In this document: one piece after another, positions 16,843-25,860 of the stretch
Layout: each line of letters starts with the position of its first letter
Numbering within the stretch: position 1 is the stretch's first letter
From: Spongiivirga sp046524175
GTDB lineage: Bacteria; Bacteroidota; Bacteroidia; Flavobacteriales; Flavobacteriaceae
Length of the DNA: 64,000 bases
Assembly (NCBI RefSeq): GCF_046524175.1
Contig: NZ_JBEFZF010000001.1
Span: forward strand, 310,001-374,000
Direction of reading: 5' to 3'
Made by a program: the position numbers and the translations under genes
Notes under the pieces: model-generated
What the model was told of the DNA's origin: nothing
The model's database searches: none
What the model saw: the letters and a program-made list of their open reading frames with translations, nothing else

Positions 16843-18390
16843 TTATCGCGGTTGTAAAACCACAAAAGGAATGATCATTTCTTGTAGACTTACTCCACCA
16901 TGTTGGTAGGTATTTCTGTAATAACTAACGTAATGGTTGTAGTTATTTGGGTATGCAAAAAATAAATCTCCTTTTGCAAAAATAAAGCTACTACTTACAT
17001 TTATTGCAGGCAGGTGAATGTCCTTTGGCTTTTGTGCAGCAAGTACATCTCTATCTTCATAGGTTAGACTTTTACCCGTTTTATAGCGTAAGTTTAAACT
17101 GGTATCACGGTCTCCCACTACTTTTGAGGGGTTTTTTACATTGATCGTTCCATGATCTGTTGTGATAATTAGCTTAAACCCTAATTGTTGCGCCTGTTGG
17201 ATGATTTCTAACAGAGGCGAATTTTTAAACCAACTTTGGGTAAGCGATCGATATGCTTTATCATTAGAAGCAAGTTCTTTGACTACTTCCATTTCTGTTT
17301 TACTATGACTTAACATGTCAACAAAATTATATACGACTACAGTCAAGTCATTATCCTTTTGGGATTTAAAATTGTCTGCAAAACGTCTTCCTCCTTTTAA
17401 GCTGGTAATTTTGTGGTATTCGCACTTAATATCTAGTCCTAGGCGCTTTAACTGTGCTTTCAAAAACTCTTCCTCATATAAATTTTTACCACCTTCATCC
17501 GTATCATTTTTCCATAGCTTCGGGTGCAAACGTTCCATGTCTGCAGGCATCAGACCAGAAAAAATGGCATTTCTGGCATACTGCGTGGCAGTCGGGAGAA
17601 TACTATAATAAGGTGTTTCAATATTCTTTTTATAATAGTTGTTGACAATAGGTTCAAAGGCTTTCCATTGGTCAAAGCGCAAATTATCAATAACCACCAA
17701 AAGTGTTGGTTGGTCTTTGCTTAATTCAGGCTCGATCATATTTTTAAACAGCGTATGCGACATGACCGGCGCATCATCATCGTTAAACCAATCTTTGTAA
17801 TTGTTATCTACAAACTTGGCAAACTGGGTATTGGCCTCTACCTTTTGAGATTCTAAAATCTCGATCATACCTACGTCTTCAATATCTTCCAATTCAATTT
17901 CCCAATAAATAAGCCGTTGGTATAATTCTGCCCACTCTTCAAAAGTATTAACCATCGACAGGTCCATTGCAATCTTTCTGAATTCCTGTTGGTAGTTGGA
18001 GGTTGTTTTTTCTGAGATTAGCCGTGAGTGATCAAGATTCTTTTTTAGGCTAAGTAATATCTGACTTGGGTTAACCGGTTTAATAAGGTAATCAGCTATT
18101 TTACTTCCAATAGCTTCCTCCATAATATACTCTTCCTCACTTTTGGTGATCATCACTACAGGAATATTGGCCTGTTTTTCTTTTATTCCAGATAAGGTCT
18201 CTAGGCCGGTAAGGCCCGGCATATTTTCATCTAAAAAGACAATATCAAAACTATCTTGGTCTATGACTTCGATGGCTTCAGTACCACTTTGACAGGTAGT
18301 AATGTCATAATTTTTTTGTTCTAAAAAGAGTATATGGGGCTTTAAAAGATCGATTTCATCATCGACCCAAAGTATATTTATCTTGTTCAT
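16843..18390 (-). CDS. porX: T9SS response regulator with PglZ domain, PorX
   Basis: 515 residues. Residues 1-120 are a CheY-like receiver with the acidic pocket VDDE near residue 10 and phospho-acceptor Asp54 in FLDENMPG; Lys in YLIKPV completes the site. Residues about 200-515 are a PglZ/alkaline-phosphatase-superfamily domain: VVIDNLRFDQW, the TATQYARNA nucleophile region and TTDHGTINV are metal-binding segments. In Bacteroidota this is PorX, which works with the PorY kinase and SigP to control T9SS genes; the PglZ domain is reported to be a phosphodiesterase. It is divergent from the HD gene, with only 41 bases between starts. A T9SS substrate is encoded at 3296-8872. Confidence 0.93.
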   Translation of the reverse strand: MNKINILWVDDEIDLLKPHILFLEQKNYDITTCQSGTEAIEVIDQDSFDIVFLDENMPGLTGLETLSGIKEKQANIPVVMITKSEEEYIMEEAIGSKIADYLIKPVNPSQILLSLKKNLDHSRLISEKTTSNYQQEFRKIAMDLSMVNTFEEWAELYQRLIYWEIELEDIEDVGMIEILESQKVEANTQFAKFVDNNYKDWFNDDDAPVMSHTLFKNMIEPELSKDQPTLLVVIDNLRFDQWKAFEPIVNNYYKKNIETPYYSILPTATQYARNAIFSGLMPADMERLHPKLWKNDTDEGGKNLYEEEFLKAQLKRLGLDIKCEYHKITSLKGGRRFADNFKSQKDNDLTVVVYNFVDMLSHSKTEMEVVKELASNDKAYRSLTQSWFKNSPLLEIIQQAQQLGFKLIITTDHGTINVKNPSKVVGDRDTSLNLRYKTGKSLTYEDRDVLAAQKPKDIHLPAINVSSSFIFAKGDLFFAYPNNYNHYVSYYRNTYQHGGVSLQEMIIPFVVLQPR

Positions 18391-18400
18391 TATATGTAGC

Positions 18401-18408
18401 TATATTTG
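18401..18408 (+). promoter_or_regulatory. -7 element (TATATTTG) for the HD gene
   Basis: An exact TAnnTTTG match in the short space between divergent porX and the HD gene. Transcription would start near 18412, so a start at 18423 would leave about 11 bases of leader and the TTG at 18432 about 20, favouring 18432. The -33 box is poor. Confidence 0.5.
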
Positions 18409-18431
18409 CGTACCACTAATCCTTGAGCTGT

Positions 18432-19658
18432 TTGAGTAAAAGTAATAAACTTAAGATTTTAAACGACCCGATTTACGGATTTATTACGATTCCGAATGAA
18501 GGCATATTTGACCTGATTGCTCATAAATATTTTCAGCGTTTACGGCGTATTTCACAAATGGGATTATCGTATTTGGTATATCCTGGTGCACATCATACTC
18601 GTTTTCATCACGCTTTAGGTTGCATGCATCTTATGAAAAAGGCGGTTAATGTACTGCGGTTTAAGGAGGTGGCGATTTCTGAAGATGAAGAAAATGCGTT
18701 ATTACAAGCCATTTTATTACATGACATAGGGCATGGACCGTTTAGTCATGCAATGGAGCATAGTTTAGTTGAAGAAGTTTCACACGAGGAGATTTCACTC
18801 CTCTTTATGGAGAACCTTAATGCTGAATTTAACCAAAGTTTAACGCTAGCTATCAAGATATTTAAAGGTGAATATCACCGGAAATTTTTAAATCAGTTAA
18901 TATCAAGTCAGCTTGATATGGATAGAACTGACTATTTAAAACGAGACAGTTTTTATACAGGCGTCGCTGAAGGTAACATTAATAGCGAGCGTATTATCAC
19001 CATGTTAAATGTGGTAAACGATGAATTTGTGGTAGAAGAAAAGGGAATTTACTCCGTCGAAAAATTTCTTGTTGCGAGACGTCTTATGTATTGGCAGGTA
19101 TATTTGCATAAAACCAGTCTGGTTGCCGAGCAATTACTGATTCGTGTTTTGAAGAGAGCTAAAGAATTATGTGCTTCAGGAATAACTGTTGAGGCCAGCA
19201 AAGCTTTTTCTTTCTTTTTAAACAATAAGATTACGAGTAGCGATTTTAATGAGGATGTACTGGATATTTTTTCAAGACTGGATGATGTTGATATCCTTTC
19301 TGCAATGAAAGAATGGATGTATCATGACGATTTTGTGTTGAGCAATTTAAGTCAAATGATTATTGAACGAGATCTTTTAAAAATCGAAATTTCGGATCAA
19401 GTACAACAAGATCAGGCTAAAAAACCGCATATTGATTATTTGATAGATACATATAACATTTCGGCTTATGAAGCTGGCTATTTTGTATTTAGTGGTGAAA
19501 TTTCGAATCAGGCATATACGGCTATTGATCAAAACATTAATATTTACTACAAAAATGGAGAGGTAAAAGATGTTACGGAGGCTTCTGATCAGTTTAATTT
19601 ACGATCGTTATCAAATAAAATAACGAAGTACTATCTATGTTACCCAAAGCGGAAATGA
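18432..19658 (+). CDS. HD domain phosphohydrolase (dGTPase/SAMHD1-like)
   Basis: About 408 residues from a TTG start at 18432 (protein begins SKSNKLKILNDPIYGFI); the frame is open to another TTG at 18423. HD superfamily ligands are visible: FHHALGCMHLM (first His) and LLHDIGHGPFSHAME (the HD pair), then a later DMDRTDYLKRD. The opening NDPIYGFITIPN is typical of the deoxynucleoside triphosphate triphosphohydrolase family. It may hydrolyse nucleotides or act as a regulatory phosphohydrolase; the substrate is unknown. It is directly upstream of lpxD with 28 bases between. Confidence 0.85.
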   Translation: MSKSNKLKILNDPIYGFITIPNEGIFDLIAHKYFQRLRRISQMGLSYLVYPGAHHTRFHHALGCMHLMKKAVNVLRFKEVAISEDEENALLQAILLHDIGHGPFSHAMEHSLVEEVSHEEISLLFMENLNAEFNQSLTLAIKIFKGEYHRKFLNQLISSQLDMDRTDYLKRDSFYTGVAEGNINSERIITMLNVVNDEFVVEEKGIYSVEKFLVARRLMYWQVYLHKTSLVAEQLLIRVLKRAKELCASGITVEASKAFSFFLNNKITSSDFNEDVLDIFSRLDDVDILSAMKEWMYHDDFVLSNLSQMIIERDLLKIEISDQVQQDQAKKPHIDYLIDTYNISAYEAGYFVFSGEISNQAYTAIDQNINIYYKNGEVKDVTEASDQFNLRSLSNKITKYYLCYPKRK

Positions 19659-19673
19659 TCTTCTAAAAATTTT

Positions 19674-19681
19674 TATTTTTG
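19674..19681 (+). promoter_or_regulatory. -7 element (TATTTTTG) just upstream of lpxD
   Basis: An exact TAnnTTTG match ending 5 bases before the lpxD ATG. If used, the message would start within about 2 bases of the start codon, that is, be nearly leaderless. Confidence 0.4.
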
Positions 19682-19686
19682 CGATA

Positions 19687-20715
19687 ATGAAATTCACAGC
19701 CAACCAAATCGCAGGCATACTTGAAGGAACCATTGAAGGTAACCCTGAAACCGAGGTTTTTAAACTGTCTAAAATTGAAGAAGGAGCCGAAGGGTCCCTT
19801 ACATTTTTAGCGAATCCAAAATATACTCCACATCTTTACACGACGAAGGCTTCGGTCACCATAGTTGATAAAAATTTTGAAGCAGAAGCTGATTTTTCAA
19901 CCACACTTATTCGGGTTGATGATGCCTATAAATCGTTTTCAAAACTATTAGAATACTATAACCAGGTAAAAATGAATAAAACCGGGATTGAACAACCGGT
20001 ATTTATCGCTGAAAGTGCTAAATATGGTGAAGGGGTTTATATTGGTGCATTTTCTTATATAAGTGAGAATGTGCAAATTGGAGATAATGTAAAGATTTAT
20101 CCAAACACCTATATCGGAGACAACGTGACTATTGGGAATAACGTGATTATTTTTTCGGGAGCTAAAATTTATTCTGATTGTGTAGTTGGTAATGATTGTG
20201 TGATTAATAGTGGTGCTATTATTGGTGCCGATGGTTTTGGTTTTGCCCCAAATAAAAAAGGCGAATACAGTAAAGTACCGCAAACTGGAAATGTAATTCT
20301 AGAGGATCATGTGGATATTGGAGCTGGAACAACGATTGATAGAGCGACTCTGGGTTCAACAGTGATTAGGAAAGGTGTAAAGCTTGATAATCAAATTCAA
20401 ATTGCTCACAATGTCGAAATTGATGAAAATACAGTAATCGCTGCTCAAACAGGTATTGCCGGTTCGACGAAAATTGGTAAAAACTGCATGATTGGTGGGC
20501 AGGTAGGCATTGTGGGTCATATAGTTATTGGTAATAACGTAAAAATACAAGCACAATCGGGGATTACCCGCAATGTAAAAGACAATGAAGTCATTCAAGG
20601 TAGTCCGGCTTTGGGCTATGGCGATTTTAATAAATCATATGTTCACTTTAAGAACCTACCAAAATGGGTTGATAAAATTCATAACATCGAAAAACAACTG
20701 AAAAACGATGATTGA
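19687..20715 (+). CDS. lpxD: UDP-3-O-acylglucosamine N-acyltransferase LpxD
   Basis: 342 residues, as expected for LpxD. It has an N-terminal uridine-binding domain (about 1-100) with LTFLANPKYTPHLYTTKASVTIV, then a left-handed beta-helix of hexapeptide repeats (about 105-310). The catalytic His sits in IQIAHNVEID. It adds the second 3-hydroxyacyl chain, from ACP, to the glucosamine 2-amine in lipid A synthesis, at the cytoplasmic side of the inner membrane. Its stop overlaps the LpxC/FabZ start by 8 bases, beginning a tight operon. Confidence 0.95.
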   Translation: MKFTANQIAGILEGTIEGNPETEVFKLSKIEEGAEGSLTFLANPKYTPHLYTTKASVTIVDKNFEAEADFSTTLIRVDDAYKSFSKLLEYYNQVKMNKTGIEQPVFIAESAKYGEGVYIGAFSYISENVQIGDNVKIYPNTYIGDNVTIGNNVIIFSGAKIYSDCVVGNDCVINSGAIIGADGFGFAPNKKGEYSKVPQTGNVILEDHVDIGAGTTIDRATLGSTVIRKGVKLDNQIQIAHNVEIDENTVIAAQTGIAGSTKIGKNCMIGGQVGIVGHIVIGNNVKIQAQSGITRNVKDNEVIQGSPALGYGDFNKSYVHFKNLPKWVDKIHNIEKQLKNDD

Positions 20716-22117
20716 AACTATTACTAGCAAACAAACTACAATTGAAAATGAAGTTACCCTTACGGGCGTAGGGCTTCATACGGGTAAGGAGGTGACACTT
20801 ACGTTTAAACCAGCTCCGATAAATCACGGATATGCTTTTGCTAGAATTGATCTAGAAGGAAATCCGATTATTGAGGCTGATGCCAATTATGTCATCAATA
20901 CCCAGCGTGGTACCAATCTGGAAAAGAAGGGCGTGAAAATTCAAACTTCTGAACACGTGCTTGCTGCGCTTGTAGGTTTGGATATTGATAACGTATTAAT
21001 TGAGCTAAATGCGTCTGAACCCCCTATTATGGACGGTTCTAGCCGATATTTTGTAGAAGCTCTCGAAAAGGCCGGTAAAGTAGAGCAAGATGCACATAGA
21101 GAAGAATATGTGGTTAAAGAAGTACTTTCTTACAGTGATGAAGAGTCAGGTAGCGAAATCACAGTAATACCTGCCGATGAGTATCAGGTAACTACTATGG
21201 TCGATTTTGGGACTAAGGTATTGGGAACTCAAAATGCGACTATGAACCATATCTCAGACTTTAAAAAAGATATTGCCGATTCAAGAACATTTAGTTTTCT
21301 TCACGAATTAGAAGCGCTTTTGGAGCATGGGTTGATAAAAGGGGGGGATTTGAATAATGCCATTGTGTATGTAGATAAAGAATTGTCCGATGACACGATG
21401 GAAAAGTTGAAAGTGGCATTTGGTAAAGATTCCATAAAGGTAAAACCAAATGGGATTTTAGATAATTTGACATTACATCATCCTAATGAAGCTGCAAGAC
21501 ATAAATTGCTGGACGTTGTTGGCGATCTGGCGTTAATTGGTACTCGTATCAGAGGAAAGGTAATAGCGAATAAGCCTGGACACTTTGTGAATACTCAGTT
21601 TGCAAAAAAAATGTCCAAAATCATAAAAAATGAACGCCGCAACAATGTTCCTTCTGTTAATTTGCATACTAAGCCTTTAATGGATGTAAATCAAATAATG
21701 GAAATGTTGCCACATAGACCTCCATTTTTATTGGTTGACAAAATTTTAGAATTATCCGAGAGTCATGTGATTGGTATGAAGAATGTCACGATGAACGAAC
21801 CGTTTTTCGTTGGACATTTTCCAGGTGCTCCTGTGATGCCAGGAGTATTACAAATAGAGGCTATGGCTCAGACGGGAGGGATTTTGGTTTTAAGTACGGT
21901 ACCCGATCCTGAAAATTACTTGACATATTTGTTAAAAATTGATAACGTGCGGTATAAGCATCAAGTAGTTCCCGGAGATACGCTCATTTTTAAACTAGAT
22001 TTGATATCCCCGATAAGAAGAGGGATTTGTCAAATGCAAGCTAGAGCATATGCAAATGGTAAATTGGTCAGTGAAGCCGAAATAATGGCGCAAATTTCTA
22101 AAGTAAAAAACAACTAA
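20708..22117 (+). CDS. lpxC: LpxC/FabZ fusion: UDP-3-O-acyl-GlcNAc deacetylase and 3-hydroxyacyl-ACP dehydratase
   Basis: 469 residues, two enzymes in one chain. The LpxC part (about 1-310) contains TSEHVLAALVGL (zinc His), LHHPNEAARHKLLDVVGDL (two further His/Asp ligands) and the GTNL segment. The FabZ part (about 320-469) contains the MLPHRPPFLLVDK opening, GHFPGAPVMPGV (catalytic His) and LQIEAMAQTGG (catalytic Glu). LpxC makes the committed step of lipid A; FabZ feeds fatty acid elongation. The fusion is typical of Bacteroidota and may balance the shared 3-hydroxyacyl-ACP pool. It sits second in the lpx operon, 2 bases before lpxA. Confidence 0.96.
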   Translation: MIETITSKQTTIENEVTLTGVGLHTGKEVTLTFKPAPINHGYAFARIDLEGNPIIEADANYVINTQRGTNLEKKGVKIQTSEHVLAALVGLDIDNVLIELNASEPPIMDGSSRYFVEALEKAGKVEQDAHREEYVVKEVLSYSDEESGSEITVIPADEYQVTTMVDFGTKVLGTQNATMNHISDFKKDIADSRTFSFLHELEALLEHGLIKGGDLNNAIVYVDKELSDDTMEKLKVAFGKDSIKVKPNGILDNLTLHHPNEAARHKLLDVVGDLALIGTRIRGKVIANKPGHFVNTQFAKKMSKIIKNERRNNVPSVNLHTKPLMDVNQIMEMLPHRPPFLLVDKILELSESHVIGMKNVTMNEPFFVGHFPGAPVMPGVLQIEAMAQTGGILVLSTVPDPENYLTYLLKIDNVRYKHQVVPGDTLIFKLDLISPIRRGICQMQARAYANGKLVSEAEIMAQISKVKNN

Positions 22118-22119
22118 TT

Positions 22120-22905
22120 ATGAACCAACCCTTAGCGTACGTTCATCCTAGTGCGAAGATTGCCAAAAATGTGGTAATCGAACCATTTACTACAATAAGT
22201 GCCAATGTAACCATAGGTCAAGGCACATGGATTGGTAGCAATGTAACAATAATGGATGGTGCTCGTATTGGTAAAAACTGTAATATATTCCCAGGTGCTG
22301 TAATATCGGCCATACCGCAAGACCTTAAGTATAACGACGAAGAAACAATCGTTGAAATTGGCGACAACACTACCATTCGCGAGTGTGTGACCATTAATCG
22401 CGGCACTGTTGATAGGATGAAAACCAAAATTGGTAAAAACTGCCTATTAATGGCATATAGCCACGTTGCGCATGACTGTTACGTAGGTGACAATTGTATT
22501 TTTTCTAATAACAGTACATTAGCGGGGCATATAACCGTAGGTGATTTTGTTGTTTTTGCAGGGATGACTGCAGTACAACAGTTTTGCTCTATTGGGAGTC
22601 ATGCTTTTGTAACGGGCGGATCCTTGGTAAGAAAGGATGTTCCCCCGTACGTCAAAGCTGGCCGTGAGCCCTTATCGTATGTTGGGATCAACTCCGTCGG
22701 ACTTAGAAGACGAGGTTTTACTACTGATAAGATTCGCGAAATACAAAACATATATAGAATTCTCTATCAAAAAAATTATAACAATACACAGGCTGCGGCA
22801 ATTATAGAGGCAGAAATGGAAGCAACGCCGGAAAGAGATGAGATTCTTCAATTTATAAAAGATTCACAAAGAGGTATCATGAAAGGATATCTAACAGGTA
22901 ACTAA
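22120..22905 (+). CDS. lpxA: Acyl-ACP--UDP-N-acetylglucosamine O-acyltransferase LpxA
   Basis: 261 residues, the normal LpxA length. The hexapeptide left-handed beta-helix fills residues about 5-190 and the C-terminal helical region follows. The catalytic His is in LMAYSHVAHDC. The conserved IRECVTINRGT and VPPYVKAGREP segments are present. It performs the first acyl transfer of lipid A synthesis. Order lpxD, lpxC/fabZ, lpxA, efp is a conserved Bacteroidota arrangement, and its stop is 13 bases before efp. Confidence 0.95.
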   Translation: MNQPLAYVHPSAKIAKNVVIEPFTTISANVTIGQGTWIGSNVTIMDGARIGKNCNIFPGAVISAIPQDLKYNDEETIVEIGDNTTIRECVTINRGTVDRMKTKIGKNCLLMAYSHVAHDCYVGDNCIFSNNSTLAGHITVGDFVVFAGMTAVQQFCSIGSHAFVTGGSLVRKDVPPYVKAGREPLSYVGINSVGLRRRGFTTDKIREIQNIYRILYQKNYNNTQAAAIIEAEMEATPERDEILQFIKDSQRGIMKGYLTGN

Positions 22906-22918
22906 ACAAAACAATAAA

Positions 22919-23485
22919 ATGGCAACAACGTCAGATATACGAAACGGACTTTGTATTAAATACAACCACGATATTTTTAAAATCATCGAATTTCTTCATG
23001 TAAAACCGGGAAAAGGCCCCGCTTTTGTAAGAACAAAACTAAAGAGCGTCACTACCGGAAAAGTAATTGACAATACCTTTTCGGCTGGACACAAAATTGA
23101 TGAGGTACGAGTAGAGACACATAAGTTTCAGTATTTATATAATGAAGGAGATACCTATCATTTTATGAATACTGAAGACTATAACCAAATAACCCTTCAA
23201 AAAAGTACCTTAGATGCTCCCGGATTGTTAAAGGAAGGAGCGGTAGTAACAGTCTTGATTAATACTGAAGATAGTATGCCTCTTTCGGTCGAAATGCCAC
23301 AAAGTGTAATTCTTGAAGTAACAGCAACTGAACCAGGGGTTAAGGGAAATACTGCTACTAATGCGACCAAACCGGCTACAGTGGAAACAGGTGCGACTGT
23401 AATGGTACCTCTATTTATTAATGAGGGTGACAAAATTAAGGTAGAGACCGAAAAAGGAAATTACAAAGAGCGTATCAAGGAATAA
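22919..23485 (+). CDS. efp: Translation elongation factor P
   Basis: 188 residues in the three-domain KOW-OB-OB architecture. The tip loop reads HVKPGKGPAFVR with the Lys that is often modified at residue 32. The C-terminal domain has the expected NEGDKIKVETEKGNYKER. EF-P relieves ribosome stalling at polyproline stretches. It is inside the lipid A operon, and its final base overlaps the start of the following LpxD-like gene. Confidence 0.95.
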   Translation: MATTSDIRNGLCIKYNHDIFKIIEFLHVKPGKGPAFVRTKLKSVTTGKVIDNTFSAGHKIDEVRVETHKFQYLYNEGDTYHFMNTEDYNQITLQKSTLDAPGLLKEGAVVTVLINTEDSMPLSVEMPQSVILEVTATEPGVKGNTATNATKPATVETGATVMVPLFINEGDKIKVETEKGNYKERIKE

Positions 23486-24435
23486 TGAAATTTCCGCAGC
23501 CACAACGTCTGGATTATATCGCTTCAATCATCAATACCACTACTTATGTTGGTGCTGATGATTTTCCGGTTTTAGGAATGAACGAAATTCATGTGGTGAC
23601 TCCCGGTGACATTGTTTTCGTAGATCATCCTAAATATTATGATAAGGCCCTGCAATCTGCCGCAACTATCGTTCTAATTAATAAAGAAGTAGAATGTCCG
23701 GAGGATAAGGCACTGTTGATTTCAGATGATCCTTTTAGAGATTTTAATCGGTTAACCAAGCATTTTGCACCTTTTGTTGCATCTAATGCTGCAATTTCTG
23801 CTACGGCTTCAATAGGCAGTCAAACACAGATTCAACCCAACGTATTTGTGGGGAATAATGTGAAAATAGGTGATAATTGTATTATCCATTCCAATGTGAG
23901 TATTGGTGACCACTGCATAGTCGAAGATAATGTAATCATACATGCAGGTACCGTACTTGGTGGCGATGCTTTTTATTATAAGCGAAGACCAGAAGGATAT
24001 GATAAGCTGCTATCATCTGGTAGGGTGGTAATCAAGAAAAATGCTGAGATAGGTCCGCTTTGCACAATAGATAGAGGTGTTACTGGTGATACAACAATAG
24101 GAGAGGGTACTAAATTAGATAGCCAAGTGCATGTGGGGCATGATACCATTATTGGCAATCATTGTTTGATAGCGGCTCAAACTGGTATTGCAGGATGTTG
24201 TGTGATAGAGGATGAGGTTACGTGTTGGGGACAGGTCGGTACTACAAGTGGTATTACCATTGGTAAAAAGGCGGTTGTTTTAGGTCAAACCGGAGTTACA
24301 AAGTCGATTGAGGGAGGAAAAGTATATGCAGGGACGCCAATTGAAATTGCCAGAGATCGATTAAAACGAGTTGCAATGACAAAAGACATTCCAAACATTA
24401 AAAAAGAAATTAAAGCACTGAAGAAGAATGAGTAA
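23485..24435 (+). CDS. LpxD-like hexapeptide acyltransferase (second copy)
   Basis: 316 residues, paralogous to LpxD but shorter. There is a reduced N-terminal domain (about 1-100: GDIVFVDHPKYYDKALQSA) and a hexapeptide helix (about 105-280). The His in SQVHVGHDTIIG corresponds to the LpxD catalytic His, so it is probably active. It is annotated as LpxD in related genomes, but it may acylate a different sugar. It overlaps the NTF2-like gene downstream by 8 bases and the EF-P gene by one. What differs from LpxD is a change of the substrate-binding N-terminus, which makes a second N- or O-acylation step possible. Confidence 0.85.
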   Translation: MKFPQPQRLDYIASIINTTTYVGADDFPVLGMNEIHVVTPGDIVFVDHPKYYDKALQSAATIVLINKEVECPEDKALLISDDPFRDFNRLTKHFAPFVASNAAISATASIGSQTQIQPNVFVGNNVKIGDNCIIHSNVSIGDHCIVEDNVIIHAGTVLGGDAFYYKRRPEGYDKLLSSGRVVIKKNAEIGPLCTIDRGVTGDTTIGEGTKLDSQVHVGHDTIIGNHCLIAAQTGIAGCCVIEDEVTCWGQVGTTSGITIGKKAVVLGQTGVTKSIEGGKVYAGTPIEIARDRLKRVAMTKDIPNIKKEIKALKKNE

Positions 24436-24841
24436 AAGCGAAAAGGAAATTGTTAGAGACTTTTATGAGTCTGATTTTATGCACAATATTAACGTGCTTA
24501 AAAACCACTTGCATGAGGATTGCCAGTTACATTGGAATAGTAGTAAAGGCTTTACTATTCTTGGGTATGACCAACTTGTAGCGCTTATTGAAGAAACAGG
24601 TAAATCATATGAATCTATAAGAGGGGAAATAAGTCATTTATTACAAGACGATAATTTTGTTACTGTACGATATACCTATATCGCGCGAACTATAGAGCAA
24701 CCAGAAAAGGAAAGAGCAATCGCTCATTTTATTACTATTTGGGAAATGAAAGACAATAAAATGTATCGCGGTTACGAGATGAGTCAACTAGCCGATGAAG
24801 ATCCAAAAAATATTCAATCATATTCACAGATAAAAGTCTAA
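24428..24841 (+). CDS. NTF2-like (SnoaL-type) protein
   Basis: 137 residues of the NTF2-like alpha+beta cone fold: an N-terminal helix (EKEIVRDFYESDF), DCQLHWNSSKGFTILG, then the strand-rich C-terminus with VTVRYTYIA and FITIWEMKDNKMYRGYEMS. Such proteins are enzymes or ligand binders with very varied roles; the sequence gives no specific reaction. It overlaps the LpxD-like gene, so it is the last gene of the lipid A operon. Confidence 0.75.
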   Translation: MSKSEKEIVRDFYESDFMHNINVLKNHLHEDCQLHWNSSKGFTILGYDQLVALIEETGKSYESIRGEISHLLQDDNFVTVRYTYIARTIEQPEKERAIAHFITIWEMKDNKMYRGYEMSQLADEDPKNIQSYSQIKV

Positions 24842-24871
24842 AAAAAGCTTTTTAAAATAGCCTTCAACAAT

Positions 24872-24879
24872 TATTTTTG
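24872..24879 (+). promoter_or_regulatory. -7 element (TATTTTTG) for sucD
   Basis: An exact TAnnTTTG match 21 bases before the sucD ATG. It predicts a leader of about 18 bases. The -33 box is not convincing. Confidence 0.5.
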
Positions 24880-24900
24880 TCGGGCATAAAATCATCATAA

Positions 24901-25773
24901 ATGAGTGTACTTGTAAATAAAGATTCTAAAATAATTGTTCAAGGTTTCACAGGTAGTGAAGGAACTTTCCACGCTGGTCAAATGATCGAGTATGGAACCA
25001 ATGTAGTAGGTGGCGTTACTCCCGGAAAAGGTGGACAAGTACATCTAGATAAGCCTGTTTTTAATACGGTTGAAGAGGCCGTTGAGAAAGTGGGGGCTGA
25101 CACCTCTATTATTTTTGTGCCACCAGCCTTTGCTTCTGATGCTATTATGGAAGCAGCTGACGCTGGAATTAAAGTAATTATCACTATTACAGAAGGTATT
25201 CCGGTTGCTGATATGATTAAAGCATATGATTATGTGCAAAAGCACGATTGCCGTTTGGTAGGTCCTAACTGTCCTGGGGTGATAACTCCAGAAGAAGCGA
25301 AAGTAGGAATTATGCCAGGTTTTGTTTTCAAAAAAGGAAAAGTAGGTATTGTATCTAAATCAGGAACATTAACATATGAAGCGGCAGACCAGGTGGTAAA
25401 ACAAGGTTTGGGTATTACAACCGCTATCGGTATTGGTGGAGACCCTATTATCGGGACTACTACAAAAGAGGCCGTAGAACTTTTAATTAACGATCCTGAA
25501 ACTGAATGTGTAGTGATGATCGGGGAAATTGGTGGACAGTTAGAAGCTGATGCGGCAAATTGGTACAAACAAAGTGGTTCTAAGAAACCGGTGGTTGGGT
25601 TTATTGCAGGTGAAACGGCGCCAGCAGGGCGTACCATGGGACATGCAGGAGCCATCGTCGGTGGTTCTGACGATACTGCGCAAGCCAAAAAACGTATCAT
25701 GAGAGAATGTGGAATTCACGTAGTTGACTCTCCTGCCAAAATTGGCGCGAAGGTGGCCGAAGTATTGCGCTAG
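24901..25773 (+). CDS. sucD: Succinate--CoA ligase alpha subunit
   Basis: 290 residues, the usual SucD length. The CoA-binding domain (about 1-130) contains IVQGFTGSEGTFHAGQMIEYGT. The ligase domain has GPNCPGVITP and the phosphohistidine segment RTMGHAGAIVGG. It forms a heterotetramer with SucC and makes succinate plus ATP or GTP in the TCA cycle. sucC is not next to it here, which is common in Bacteroidota. A TAnnTTTG element precedes it and a terminator follows, so it forms a single-gene unit. Confidence 0.96.
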   Translation: MSVLVNKDSKIIVQGFTGSEGTFHAGQMIEYGTNVVGGVTPGKGGQVHLDKPVFNTVEEAVEKVGADTSIIFVPPAFASDAIMEAADAGIKVIITITEGIPVADMIKAYDYVQKHDCRLVGPNCPGVITPEEAKVGIMPGFVFKKGKVGIVSKSGTLTYEAADQVVKQGLGITTAIGIGGDPIIGTTTKEAVELLINDPETECVVMIGEIGGQLEADAANWYKQSGSKKPVVGFIAGETAPAGRTMGHAGAIVGGSDDTAQAKKRIMRECGIHVVDSPAKIGAKVAEVLR

Positions 25774-25807
25774 CCTGTTAAAAATTTTATAAAAAAAACG
25801 CTGTTTG

Positions 25808-25840
25808 AATCCATCCTCATACCTTGGGGGTGGATTTTTT
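25808..25840 (+). terminator. Rho-independent terminator after sucD
   Basis: A 9-bp stem of AATCCATCC and GGGTGGATT (one G-T pair) with an 11-base loop is followed by a T run. It lies 35 bases after the sucD stop. Confidence 0.85.
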
Positions 25841-25860
25841 ATTAATCAATATTTAACCGA

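Noticed and set aside
25230..25700. 156-residue antisense frame over sucD
   Set aside because: Shadow of a highly conserved gene on the other strand.
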